The notes under the pieces are model-generated. The model was not told the origin of the DNA. It saw only the letters and a program-made list of their open reading frames with translations, and searched no databases. 38,133 bases of DNA from Bacteroidaceae bacterium. GTDB lineage: Bacteria > Bacteroidota > Bacteroidia > Bacteroidales > Bacteroidaceae. Shown piece after piece: positions 18,621 through 26,818 of this stretch. A program made the translations under genes and the position numbers. Positions within the stretch are counted from its first letter, which is position 1. Each line of letters opens with the position of its first letter. The DNA lies in the NCBI GenBank assembly GCA_024398405.1, contig JAKSJE010000012.1, forward strand, positions 1-38,133, given 5' to 3'.

Positions 18621-18650
18621 TTGTCAATTCAAGAAATAATTATAACTTTG
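18619..18650 (+). promoter_or_regulatory. Strong promoter of a putative small RNA
   Basis: TTTTG (18619-18623), a 19-base gap and TAACTTTG (18643-18650) match the Bacteroidetes consensus, in an AT-rich region with no protein gene on this strand downstream. Confidence 0.7.
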
Positions 18651-18656
18651 CGGCAA

Positions 18657-18746
18657 AGTCTAGTAAAACCTGATTTATTCAGGGTTTAATTGTTTTCATG
18701 AGTACTTTCTGGGATGGGGGTAGTGATACCAGACCATCCCTTTTTA
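18657..18746 (+). ncRNA. Candidate small RNA of about 90 nt
   Basis: A transcript from the promoter at 18619-18650 would begin near 18657. It contains a first hairpin AAACCTGA/TCAGGGTTT (18666-18687, one bulged G). It ends at a second hairpin, GGGATGG (18711-18717) with CCATCCC (18734-18740), enclosing GGTA-GTGA-TACC with a GNRA-type tetraloop, followed by TTTTT. This is a complete promoter-structure-terminator unit with no plausible reading frame inside. I do not match it to a named RNA. It converges with the carboxylesterase gene, so the hairpin might also serve as that gene's terminator, though its other side lacks a T run. Confidence 0.55.
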
Positions 18747-18826
18747 TTTGCCTATATCCGTCACGAGCCATCAGGTCTGACCGTCTTATGGGTCAGCACC
18801 ACACAGACCGACTGCATCAGCGCTTG

Positions 18827-20671
18827 TCACTTGTGCTGACGGTAGAACTCATCGAGTCGCTTGAAGCAATGTCTGTTGATGATGTCCTGAAGCCTTCTGT
18901 CGAAGTCATTCCTGACGCACGGTTTCACGTCAAAGATAAAGCACTCGCCGTTTTGCCTGGTGTAAGGATGCCATACGGGCAGCCCCTCGACATTGGGATT
19001 GCCCGTGTGGGCGAAATTAGCCCATGCCTGAGCCATCCTATCGGCCAGCAGCAGGTCGTCGGCTGACGGATCGGGCAAGTCACTGCCGGCATGATGGAGT
19101 GTGTTGAAACAGAAATTCAGTTCGGCTCCGTGTGCCGACACGCCGTTGAGCGGTGACTTCCATGTGAACATGTAGTTATACACAGGTGCTGTTCGTGAGG
19201 ACGATGCGGTGTCGATGGTCACCAGTGTCTTTGCCCTGAACATCGGATCGATGGACGGCAGGTCCTGAGGCACGAAGTCTGGCCACGCCTCGGCAAGAGC
19301 GTCGGCGAAGTCGTCGGTGTCATCGCCGAAAGTCGCACTGACCGCCTGTTTCGCCTCGTCAAGTGTCATCTGACGATGATACTGTCCTCTCTGGAGTTCA
19401 TTGAACGTGGTGCCGATGACCAACGGTATGTCATCTGAAATGCTCGCGAATGCCGGCTGGAAAGGTTGTTGAAGTAAGACTTCCCCATCAGGAGTCGGGC
19501 CGAACCCCCACATCATCGGCGTGCCCGGAGTCCTGGTACCCACGCTTTCCGCCATCGCGCGCTGACCTGCCTGGTAGAGCCTGTCGTATGGCACCTCATT
19601 GATTCTCCCGACCTGATTGACAGGAATACCGAGTTCCTTGAGCACGGCGAGACCGAGTTGTTTGCTCATGGAGTTCGTATTGACGTTCAGGATTGTGCCG
19701 CTCATGATTATGGCCTTGTGGAACAGTCCCTTGGCATCTGGCATACACATCAGCGTGCCGACCTTCCCGCCTCCTCCCGACTCACCGAAGACCGTGACGT
19801 TCCCGGGATCGCCACCGAACCGGGATATATTGTCCCTTATCCATCTCAGCGCGGCCACCACGTCGAGCATCCCCACATTACCGGACTCCCTGTACTTAGG
19901 GTCGCCCGTGGCTGACAGGTCGAGGAAACCGAGTATGTTCAGACGGTGGTTGAGGCTGACCACCACGACATCCTTCTTGGCGAGACACATCCCGGGGTTC
20001 CATGCGGATGTGCCGGAGTCGAATCCACCGCCATGACACCACAGCATGACCGGTTTAGGGGTTTTGAGGTCGGTGGTCCACACATTAAGCACGCAGCAGT
20101 CTTCTGACATCGACTTGGGATTGTCTGAGTTCCTGCCGCCCTGCATGGCCTGAGGTCCCCATTCGGTACATTTCCTCGTCCCGTTCCAGGGAACGACCGG
20201 CTTAGGTGGCATGAACCGCTCCACCGCGGCGTAGGGGATGCCTTTGAATGCCATCGTGCCCTCCTCCACGAGACCTTGAATCCTGCCTGACGCGATTCTC
20301 ACCACCGGACCGGCATGTGTTTCCTCGTCGCCGATACGAGTGACGACGGCCTCGCCGTTTCCCGGAAGAGGTTTGTATATGACCACTTCTATGTCCTTCC
20401 CCGTCACATCCTCGCAAAGATACTTGTAGTTGGTACCGGCTACCACCTGAGTGGAGACTTTCCGTGGAGTAAGCACACGCTGGTCCTGCCATGAATCAAC
20501 GAACAACGCACGTTCGGCATCGGTTGGTTTCCTGAAATCCGTATAGCCGCCGGCAAGTAGCCGGTTGGCATTGTCGTGCACTGACCCGCTACTGTGACAG
20601 GCTGACATTAGCACTGACATAGAGAGCAGTAAAGCGATGTTGACCTTAAGTCCGTGATGATACCTTATCAT
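18827..20671 (-). CDS. Lipoprotein: cystatin-like domain fused to type-B carboxylesterase
   Basis: The 614-residue protein has a lipoprotein signal ending LMSAC (Cys25), so it is membrane-anchored outside the cytoplasm. Residues about 38-105 read GGYTDFRK..., then STQVVAGTNYKYLCED and EVVIYKPLP, the pattern of a cystatin-like fold including the QVVAG hairpin signature. The type-B carboxylesterase domain follows from about 120: the oxyanion loop WCHGGGF (211-217), the nucleophile Ser298 in FGESGGGG, and a likely catalytic His in SAHGAELNF near residue 530. The extra Gly run after the nucleophile is slightly unusual. The domain should hydrolyse esters; carbohydrate or aromatic esters are guesses. 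Its -7 element (TAACTTTG, 20766-20759) lies in a divergent promoter region. Confidence 0.85.
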   Translation of the reverse strand: MIRYHHGLKVNIALLLSMSVLMSACHSSGSVHDNANRLLAGGYTDFRKPTDAERALFVDSWQDQRVLTPRKVSTQVVAGTNYKYLCEDVTGKDIEVVIYKPLPGNGEAVVTRIGDEETHAGPVVRIASGRIQGLVEEGTMAFKGIPYAAVERFMPPKPVVPWNGTRKCTEWGPQAMQGGRNSDNPKSMSEDCCVLNVWTTDLKTPKPVMLWCHGGGFDSGTSAWNPGMCLAKKDVVVVSLNHRLNILGFLDLSATGDPKYRESGNVGMLDVVAALRWIRDNISRFGGDPGNVTVFGESGGGGKVGTLMCMPDAKGLFHKAIIMSGTILNVNTNSMSKQLGLAVLKELGIPVNQVGRINEVPYDRLYQAGQRAMAESVGTRTPGTPMMWGFGPTPDGEVLLQQPFQPAFASISDDIPLVIGTTFNELQRGQYHRQMTLDEAKQAVSATFGDDTDDFADALAEAWPDFVPQDLPSIDPMFRAKTLVTIDTASSSRTAPVYNYMFTWKSPLNGVSAHGAELNFCFNTLHHAGSDLPDPSADDLLLADRMAQAWANFAHTGNPNVEGLPVWHPYTRQNGECFIFDVKPCVRNDFDRRLQDIINRHCFKRLDEFYRQHK

Positions 20672-20758
20672 ATATATATACGTTGATTAGTTACGATTCA
20701 CCTTTGATATAGAAGACCGATTGAGCTGAGAGCAGCCGAACATCCTCATGCGTTTTCG

Positions 20759-20818
20759 CAAAGTTACAAAAAAAACATACAGGTCATAGCGTTTAGTCAG
20801 AAAAAATTCGTAATTTCG
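20759..20818. promoter_or_regulatory. Divergent promoter region
   Basis: The minus strand carries TAACTTTG (20766-20759) for the carboxylesterase. The plus strand carries TAATTTCG (20811-20818) for the downstream lipoprotein. The -33 elements are weak on both strands. An isolated repeat terminus, AGAACGCCCC (20880-20889), lies in the plus-strand leader. Confidence 0.5.
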
Positions 20819-20912
20819 CGACAGACATGTGTGGGATGCGCCGTTCACTCCACACGAAACGACCAAGGGCGTCACTTAAAGAACGCCCCGATAACACATC
20901 AGAACACGTCAG

Positions 20913-21350
20913 ATGAGAAAACTGATTATGGCTTGCAGTGCGTTGATATTCGTCGCGTCATGCACTGACAGCCCCACAAAGGACACGACAGACAAAGCGA
21001 CATTGGAGAAGTTCTCGCAGATAACCGGCATCCATGCCGTATCCGTTGACACGGCTTTGTATTATTATTCACCGGAATACCGATTTATCGGCGGCGAACA
21101 GGTCATCACAGTTGACAACATCACTTCGCAGGACGAAAAGATGAGAGCAAAGTTCCGTGACGACATGTCACAACGTGAGCCATTCGAGTTGTTCACTGTC
21201 ACAGACAGCAAGGACACGGTCTATGTACGCTATTGCAGAGGATATGATGAATTCGGAAGCGAGGCACGGATACTGAAAGCCGTGGCATGGGACGATCTGT
21301 TCATCCCTGCCGACAGGTTCGAGGCCGTTCTCGCTGACCTGGGTGAATGA
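20913..21350 (+). CDS. Hypothetical lipoprotein
   Basis: The 145-residue protein begins MRKLIMACSALIFVASCTDS, a clear lipoprotein signal with Cys17, so it is expected at the inner face of the outer membrane or on the surface. The mature part (acidic and soluble, about 128 residues, with LYYYSPEYRFIGGEQVITVD in the middle and ending FEAVLADLGE) resembles no family I recognise. The stop codon overlaps the start of the DUF3268 gene by ATGA, so it is the first gene of a three-gene unit with the zinc finger and YciH genes. The mixture of an envelope lipoprotein with two nucleic-acid proteins gives no obvious function. Confidence 0.65.
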   Translation: MRKLIMACSALIFVASCTDSPTKDTTDKATLEKFSQITGIHAVSVDTALYYYSPEYRFIGGEQVITVDNITSQDEKMRAKFRDDMSQREPFELFTVTDSKDTVYVRYCRGYDEFGSEARILKAVAWDDLFIPADRFEAVLADLGE

Positions 21351-21838
21351 CCCGACAGCGCATGGGCAGCAAGAAGCACCTATACCCTCACACCCTGCTC
21401 ACCACCGCCGGACAGGAGGAATACGACAGGTTCATCGCCATCTCACGTGGAAGGCTGTGTCCGTACTGCCTGTGCGAGACAGAGTTGATAGAAGACAAGG
21501 TAGTGCACGAGGACTCACCCGACAAGTTCAGGTACTACTACCGTTGCAAACGGAATCCCGACCATCACGTGGGTTGCCATTACGGGACGAAGATTCCGTT
21601 GGGTCGTATTTCCGACAGCAAGCTCAGAAGGCTGAAGAATCAATGTCACAAGGCCTTCGACCCGCTTTGGAAACAGAAGCCAAAGGCATTCTCGAGCCGG
21701 CAGAGGGCTTATTACTGGTTAGCCAAACAGTTAGGCTGGGACAACGACTTCACTCATATCGGAATGTTCGGTGAGGAGCAATGCCTGAGAGCATTGGAGA
21801 TAGTAGAGAGATTCAGACAATACCATAGTACCAAATGA
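21347..21838 (+). CDS. DUF3268-like zinc-finger protein
   Basis: The 163-residue cytoplasmic protein has a metal-binding N-terminal half. CPYC at about residues 38-41 is followed by YYYRCKRNPDHHVGCHYGT near 64-82, giving the cysteine and histidine ligands of a zinc ribbon-like finger. A basic, helical C-terminal half follows: RLKNQCHKAFDPLWK, and SRQRAYYWLAKQLGWD with HIGMF. This layout agrees with my memory of DUF3268 (PF11672) zinc-finger proteins, whose function is unknown. An alternative start is the ATG at 21362 (MGSKKH). The first start overlaps the lipoprotein stop (ATGA), and the YciH gene begins one base after its stop, so the three genes are translationally linked. Confidence 0.6.
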   Translation: MTRQRMGSKKHLYPHTLLTTAGQEEYDRFIAISRGRLCPYCLCETELIEDKVVHEDSPDKFRYYYRCKRNPDHHVGCHYGTKIPLGRISDSKLRRLKNQCHKAFDPLWKQKPKAFSSRQRAYYWLAKQLGWDNDFTHIGMFGEEQCLRALEIVERFRQYHSTK

Positions 21839-21839
21839 C

Positions 21840-22181
21840 ATGCAAGACTGGAAGAACGCACTGGGCGCATTGCTAAGCGACGAAGACCGTCAGGCGATAG
21901 CCAGCGAGACCGTGGCGGAAGTCAGCCGTCGGGACGGCACGCCGAAGAACCGGCATAGGCTCCGCGTCAGCATGGAGAGGGCTGGCAGAGGAGGAAAGAC
22001 GGTCACCATAGTCCGCGGGTTCGAAGGAGAAGACGAAGAACTCGAATCACTCGCGCGTTTTCTCAAACAACGTTGCGGTGTCGGAGGTTCGGTCAAGGAC
22101 GGTGAGATTATCATCCAAGGCGACCTAAGGACGAAGGTCATCGACATCCTCAGGAAAGAAGGCTACACCAATTGCAAATAA
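21840..22181 (+). CDS. yciH: YciH/SUI1-family translation initiation factor
   Basis: The 113-residue protein consists of a short N-terminal tail and a SUI1/eIF1-like domain (about residues 37-113). The characteristic elements are LRVSMERAGRGGKTVTIVRG (41-60), the LARFLKQRCGVGGSVKDGEI segment and the closing IQGDLRTKVIDILRKEGY. Bacterial YciH binds the small ribosomal subunit and can influence start-site fidelity or act in stress. The length and the conserved CGVGGSVKDGEI motif make the family certain. It is the last gene of the unit with the lipoprotein and DUF3268 genes. An 8-bp hairpin (CATTCCTT/AAGGAATG, 22212-22232) lies just after it. Confidence 0.9.
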   Translation: MQDWKNALGALLSDEDRQAIASETVAEVSRRDGTPKNRHRLRVSMERAGRGGKTVTIVRGFEGEDEELESLARFLKQRCGVGGSVKDGEIIIQGDLRTKVIDILRKEGYTNCK

Positions 22182-22211
22182 AATGCAGGCCGGTTTTTAA
22201 ACCTTCGCCGC

Positions 22212-22232
22212 CATTCCTTGTCATAAGGAATG
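22212..22232 (+). other. Perfect 8-bp stem-loop between yciH and the Gly-rich gene
   Basis: CATTCCTT (22212-22219), loop GTCAT, AAGGAATG (22225-22232). No T run follows, so it is not a typical terminator. It lies 32 bases before the start at 22264 and could be a leader structure or a processing site. Confidence 0.5.
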
Positions 22233-22263
22233 ATAATGTTAAACATAAATGAGTAAGGTAATA

Positions 22264-22836
22264 ATGAAAAAAGGTGTTTTAGTCTTCGCGATTTTGCTAA
22301 GTAGTGTCGCAGGCAGTGCGTTCGGTCAGGGTTTCGCTCAGACCATGGAAAGACAGAGTCATATGGATATGACTGAAGTATATAACAAGGAGGCGGAGAG
22401 TCTCATCAAAGACATGAAGCTGAAGAAGGACAAGAAGGACATGTTCAAGGTACTCTACCTTGACTATCAGAATGCCCGTTTCAACGCAGTAAACCCCAAC
22501 GGTGGCGATCAGGAAGTGAAGGAAGCCGTGGTTGACCTCAAGTCCATCACCGACGAGAACGCCGACTCCCTCATCCAGAATAGTTTCAAGAGACAGGAGA
22601 GAGAGCTTGCGGTCGCCAAGGAATACTACAAGAAGTTCCTTGACATCCTCACCCCCGCACAGGCAGCATACGTGTTCCTCAGTCCTTCCGCTGATGCCAT
22701 GACCCCGGGTCGCATGATGGGCGGCATGATGGGCGGATTCGGCGGAGGCATGCCGATGGGCGGATTCGGCGGAGGTATGCCAATGGGCGGATTCGGCGGA
22801 GGCATGCCGATGGGCGGATTCGGCGGAGGTTTCTAA
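22264..22836 (+). CDS. Secreted Spy/CpxP-like protein with Gly-Met-rich repeat tail
   Basis: The 190-residue protein, from the ATG at 22264, has a signal peptide (MKKGVLVFAILLSSVAGSAFG). It then has an alpha-helical, charged body (about 22-145: TEVYNKEAESLIKDMKLKKDKKDMFKVLY.., ..KRQERELAVAKEYYKKFLDILTPAQ) similar in character to small periplasmic Spy/CpxP-type proteins. The C-terminus is a run of a nine-residue repeat MGGFGGGMP (three and a fraction copies) encoded by near-perfect 27-bp DNA repeats. Upstream codons from 22249 (MSKVI) are possible, but the typical signal peptide starts at the second Met. The Met- and Gly-rich tail could bind metal or mediate assembly. A strong terminator follows. 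Confidence 0.7.
   Translation: MKKGVLVFAILLSSVAGSAFGQGFAQTMERQSHMDMTEVYNKEAESLIKDMKLKKDKKDMFKVLYLDYQNARFNAVNPNGGDQEVKEAVVDLKSITDENADSLIQNSFKRQERELAVAKEYYKKFLDILTPAQAAYVFLSPSADAMTPGRMMGGMMGGFGGGMPMGGFGGGMPMGGFGGGMPMGGFGGGF
22735..22833 (+). repeat. 27-bp in-frame tandem repeat
   Basis: Units of ATGGGCGGATTCGGCGGAGG followed by YATGCCR repeat with a period of 27 bp, almost without change. They encode MGGFGGGMP. Such identical units can change number by slippage. Confidence 0.85.
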
Positions 22837-22856
22837 GCAGACTCCACAAAACAGGG

Positions 22857-22881
22857 AACGGCTCTTACGGGCCGTTTTTTT
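22857..22881 (+). terminator. Rho-independent terminator after the Gly-rich gene
   Basis: AACGGC, a short loop, GCCGTT, followed by eight T residues at 22874-22881. Confidence 0.85.
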
Positions 22882-22910
22882 TGTATGCGTACCAAATGTT
22901 TTCGGCCCGA

Positions 22911-22943
22911 TTGTTGCTGTAATCATATTTTTTCGTAACTTTG
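22911..22943 (+). promoter_or_regulatory. Promoter of the 1247-residue protein gene
   Basis: TTGTTG (22911-22916), a 19-base gap, then TAACTTTG (22936-22943). The start codon follows at 22965. Confidence 0.65.
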
Positions 22944-22964
22944 CGAAATTAAAACCAATTTGTT

Positions 22965-25900
22965 ATGAGACGTACTACGATTCTGCTTTCAGTCATGATG
23001 GTGTTAATCAGTTCACAAGCCCAGACATGGGAAGAGCCTGTAGTTCCCGGTGAAGACATCAAGACGACCAAGTCGTCGGTCACTGGTTATCTCTGGAACA
23101 TCGACGCCGATGCCTTCCTCATCAACGGAATGAACAGTAATACCAGTGCCTGCGCCACACGACTCACCAACGGCGACGCAGCCATATCCACTCCTCAGAG
23201 ATGCGTGCTTTGGGCAAATGACTCCACAGTCAAGATGCGTCTGAAGGACTACAACACTTATTATGTCGCCTGTCCAACCGACGGCAAGAACGACATAGCA
23301 ATCAACAAGACCATCAACGCGGCCTTCGGCTACACCGAGACAGCACCGGGCAGCCACATCTACACGCTGAGGAATGTCAAGTTCGGCCTTCTTCTCGACA
23401 CGTCATGGGAGAAAGGCGGGCACCTCACTCTCACAGAAGGAGCAGGCAACACCCACTGGGTATTCATCAAGGAAGCCAACATCACCAACGGCTCTTACGC
23501 AAGGTATAAGAGTGCGAGGGCTCTGTATGATATCTATAAGGCTGTCGAGGTCAGCGATTGTCTCGGAGACTTCAGTAATGAGATAGCAGCCGCATATAAC
23601 GTGTATTCCGACCCTCAGTCAACCAACGAGGAACTGACCGCCGCGGCAAAGACACTCTTCGCCGCTGTCTATGGATGCCTCACCGTCCCGGTGGATGTGT
23701 CCTTCATGCTTCAGAATGCAGACATGACCGGTTCAGGAAGCATGACTGGCTGGGCGACTGACAATCCTGCGTTCAGCTGGTCGGAATTCGAGAAGTACCA
23801 CGTCGCCTATTCGTTCGAGCAGGATTGCACATTGCCGATGGGCATATATGACATCGGGCTCCGCTCACTCTTCCGTCAGGACGGCTCAGACGCTGCTCCT
23901 AATCTCACGGTCAAAGCCACGAAGACCGTTAAGGCCAATATCCCGAACATGAACTCCATCGACTTCGGCGTCACCAACTCGTCATCCAACAATTGGACTA
24001 AAGGCACGACATACTTTGTGCCCAACGGAATGCAATCAGGCGGTCAGGGACTCACCCACACCGAAGCTGTGGCATGGTGTCGTGACGTAGCCGTCAGTTC
24101 CAATGGTACGGTGAACATCAAGATGAACATGACATCCACTTCCCAGTGGCTGAACTGGCAAGATGTGACACTATTATATAAAGGTGTGGATGTGGCAGAA
24201 CTACGTACCGCCCTCCAGTCGCTCTACGACGATGCCGTCAGCCTCTATGGCGACGGCACGGGAAAGAAAGCAGCAGAACTGAAACAGGCAATCGACGCCG
24301 CCAAGGCTGTCATCGATGACGGTTCCGCGCCATCAGGTTCGCTGAGCAAAGCCATCAAGGCCATACAGTCCGCAATCAACGACTACCGCAATGCCAACGC
24401 ATCAGTTGACAACCCAATCGACAAGACCTCGCTCATCACCAACAACAGTTTCGAGAGACAGTTCCAAGGCTGGACGAGCAAGAACATGCAGGCACAGACT
24501 AACAGTTCGTTCACACTGAAACAAGGCACCACATACCTGGAGAAATGGACGAGCAAAGGCGGATACGTCGGTGACGCCGAGGTGTCTCAGACCATCCCGG
24601 AACTGGGCATGGGCATCTACCAACTGAAAGTGGCAGCACAGAACATCCAGGAGGACTCCCCTTCTAAGAAGCAGGACGGAGCATGTATCTTCGCCAACGC
24701 CGAGCGCACAGACGTGAATGCCAGGGCACAATACACACTGACCTTCACCAACATCGAGAAGGAAGTGACTGTCGGTTTCCTGGCCGAGGGTGCGAAAGGC
24801 AATTGGATTGCCTGCGACAACTTCAGGCTCTACTATGTCGGAGGAACGACCGATGACTTCAGAACTGCCCTCAAGTCATATATCGACAGGGCCAAGTCAC
24901 TGTCATCGCAGAAGATGCACACTTCCGTCCTCTCCCTCATGGACGCTGCCATCAAAGCAGCTGAAGCCGAGTACCAGAAGGAAGAGACGGAAAACTATCC
25001 GTCGGTTGCGAAAGCCCTTAGACTCGCTTGCGAGGAGGCAGAGATATCCATATCCGCATTCGCCGCGCTTCTGACGGCAATCCAGGAGGCCGAGACCACC
25101 TATGGTGACGGTTCGCTGCCGGGCGCACCTGCTTTTCTTGAGGCAATAAATAAGGCGAAAGCGGTATATGAGGACAGTTCGTCCGATTTCGACTCCCTGT
25201 CCTCACAGATCACAGCCCTCGCCGAAGCACAGCTGGCATATCTCGTCAGCGCGCCGACCGGTCCGGTGCCTACCGTCACGACCGACACTCGCACTCTCCG
25301 CGGTTCGGTGATGGCATTCGGGCGCATGACCTACCGCCTCAACAACGCAAAACTGCTGGAGTCCGGATTCTGTTACTCCACCGAGCACGACCCTGACATC
25401 TTCTCTCAGAGAAGCACACGATGGCACGACAACAACGGACGCATATATATCATGGACGGCATGAAGCCATCCACGGTCTATTACGTCCGTCCTTACGTTA
25501 TCACTCAGGGCTATCAGGTCGCCTACGGTGACGAGCTCAAGGTCATCACACTGCCAAAGGGCACAATGACATGGTCTTACAACGGAGGCGGCGACGACGC
25601 CACCAACGAGAGAATCAGCAGTTCTTGCGCTCATGGCATAGACATCTGGAACTCCCTCATGAGCGTCAAAGGCTTCCATCTGACTGCCAACTATTCGCCA
25701 GGCACACCTACAGCCGACTGCTCCTATGGCGGTTGGATGCGTGTGGGTGAGAACGCGTCATACCAACGAACCGGCACGATGTTGCACGAAGCAGCCCACG
25801 GTGTGGGTGTCGGCACGCAGAACGGTTGGTGGACGATGCTCATCAACGGTGTCTGGACCGGCGACCGTGCGAACAAGGTGCTTCAGTTCTGGGACAACGA

Positions 25901-26708
25901 CAAGACCGCCAAGCTGCATGGCGACTCACAGCACATGTGGCCTTACGGCATCAACGGTGCTCACGAGGACAACGGTTCCGACATGCTCTACTACGCCCAG
26001 GCACTGATCATACAGGGGCTCCACGAAGACGGCGTATCGCCTACGAGCGGGTGCTTCGCCTCCGCCGGCTACACATTCGAGCAAGACGACTCGGTGAAAT
26101 ACTACATCAAGAACGAAAGCAACAGTTTCGGCCTCACCACCTCGTACCTCACAGTCAGCAGCACCGCGCTCAGATGGAAGCAGGCATCCCTCAGTGACAT
26201 CGTCACCGATGATGCGTACGCATGGTATCTCACGTTCGATCCTGTGACCCAGTTCTATACGTTCCGCAATGCGGCGACCGGCATGTACATCACATACAAC
26301 GGCGGATTCAAGACCGTCAATAAGACAGGAGCGATAACCGCCTCAGAGAAATTCCAGCTGATGCGCGGCCGCACGGATGTCACCGTAGGAACGGGCTCAG
26401 GCAAGTCATCCTACCGTGGCTACTGGATTCTCAAGGCCAACGGCGGCAGTGCCACTGCCATGAGCGGAGCCGCCAACGGCAATGTCGGCGCACAAAGCTT
26501 CGACCTCGGAACGGGAGCGTCAAGCCAACGCTGGCTCATCCTGACCGAAGCGGAAGCACAGAAATTCGACAAAGCCACCGACATCCAGCAAACAAGAACC
26601 GACACACCAACAGCGCCGGACACCTACTTCAACCTCTCTGGCCAGCAAGTTCGCAGTGACTACAAGGGAATCATCATCCACAACGGCAAGAAAATGCTGA
26701 GACAATAA
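22965..26708 (+). CDS. Large secreted multidomain protein with putative zinc-peptidase domain
   Basis: The 1247-residue protein starts with a signal peptide (residues 1-19). Residues about 30-170 form a beta-rich, trefoil-like region. A repeated helical plus carbohydrate-binding-like region occupies about 180-780, with FIVAR-type three-helix repeats such as LTAIQEAETTYGDG..AKAVYED. A fibronectin-III-like segment at about 765-855 (STVYYVRPYV) follows. The domain from about 865 contains MLHEAAHGVGVGT: His941, Glu942 and His945 form HExxH, with candidate third ligands His990 (DSQHMWPYG) or His1000 (AHEDNG). A second trefoil-like region (about 1030-1200) and the C-terminal tail YFNLSGQQVRSDYKGIIIHN close it. 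I infer a surface metallopeptidase acting on glycoproteins. The family is not recognised, and DNA to the next gene suggests co-transcription with GH27. Confidence 0.65.
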   Translation: MRRTTILLSVMMVLISSQAQTWEEPVVPGEDIKTTKSSVTGYLWNIDADAFLINGMNSNTSACATRLTNGDAAISTPQRCVLWANDSTVKMRLKDYNTYYVACPTDGKNDIAINKTINAAFGYTETAPGSHIYTLRNVKFGLLLDTSWEKGGHLTLTEGAGNTHWVFIKEANITNGSYARYKSARALYDIYKAVEVSDCLGDFSNEIAAAYNVYSDPQSTNEELTAAAKTLFAAVYGCLTVPVDVSFMLQNADMTGSGSMTGWATDNPAFSWSEFEKYHVAYSFEQDCTLPMGIYDIGLRSLFRQDGSDAAPNLTVKATKTVKANIPNMNSIDFGVTNSSSNNWTKGTTYFVPNGMQSGGQGLTHTEAVAWCRDVAVSSNGTVNIKMNMTSTSQWLNWQDVTLLYKGVDVAELRTALQSLYDDAVSLYGDGTGKKAAELKQAIDAAKAVIDDGSAPSGSLSKAIKAIQSAINDYRNANASVDNPIDKTSLITNNSFERQFQGWTSKNMQAQTNSSFTLKQGTTYLEKWTSKGGYVGDAEVSQTIPELGMGIYQLKVAAQNIQEDSPSKKQDGACIFANAERTDVNARAQYTLTFTNIEKEVTVGFLAEGAKGNWIACDNFRLYYVGGTTDDFRTALKSYIDRAKSLSSQKMHTSVLSLMDAAIKAAEAEYQKEETENYPSVAKALRLACEEAEISISAFAALLTAIQEAETTYGDGSLPGAPAFLEAINKAKAVYEDSSSDFDSLSSQITALAEAQLAYLVSAPTGPVPTVTTDTRTLRGSVMAFGRMTYRLNNAKLLESGFCYSTEHDPDIFSQRSTRWHDNNGRIYIMDGMKPSTVYYVRPYVITQGYQVAYGDELKVITLPKGTMTWSYNGGGDDATNERISSSCAHGIDIWNSLMSVKGFHLTANYSPGTPTADCSYGGWMRVGENASYQRTGTMLHEAAHGVGVGTQNGWWTMLINGVWTGDRANKVLQFWDNDKTAKLHGDSQHMWPYGINGAHEDNGSDMLYYAQALIIQGLHEDGVSPTSGCFASAGYTFEQDDSVKYYIKNESNSFGLTTSYLTVSSTALRWKQASLSDIVTDDAYAWYLTFDPVTQFYTFRNAATGMYITYNGGFKTVNKTGAITASEKFQLMRGRTDVTVGTGSGKSSYRGYWILKANGGSATAMSGAANGNVGAQSFDLGTGASSQRWLILTEAEAQKFDKATDIQQTRTDTPTAPDTYFNLSGQQVRSDYKGIIIHNGKKMLRQ

Positions 26709-26712
26709 CCAC

Positions 26713-26800
26713 CCGGCATGTCCGGCTATTCCGGCATGTCCTGCAAACCCGGAATAGCCGGCAAACCCGGAATAGCCGGACAACCCGGACAAGCCGGGAA
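26713..26800. repeat. 9-bp CCGG-spaced array upstream of the GH27 gene
   Basis: CCGG recurs at about 9-bp steps with spacers such as AATAG, CAAAC and ACAAC. CCGGCTATTCCGG (26723-26735) is complementary to CCGGAATAGCCGG at 26750-26762 and 26768-26780, so a 13-bp hairpin can form in two ways. It occupies nearly all of the 110 bp between two genes. Confidence 0.8.
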
Positions 26801-26818
26801 CAAACCACCCAAATCAAC

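Noticed and set aside
18698-19066. Open frame of 122 codons overlapping the small RNA
   Set aside because: It runs through a terminator hairpin and is antisense to the carboxylesterase; its sequence has no protein-like features.
26520-26792. Minus-strand frame with SGYSGFAG repeats
   Set aside because: Produced by the CCGG array plus antisense of the 1247-residue protein gene; no start signal or promoter.
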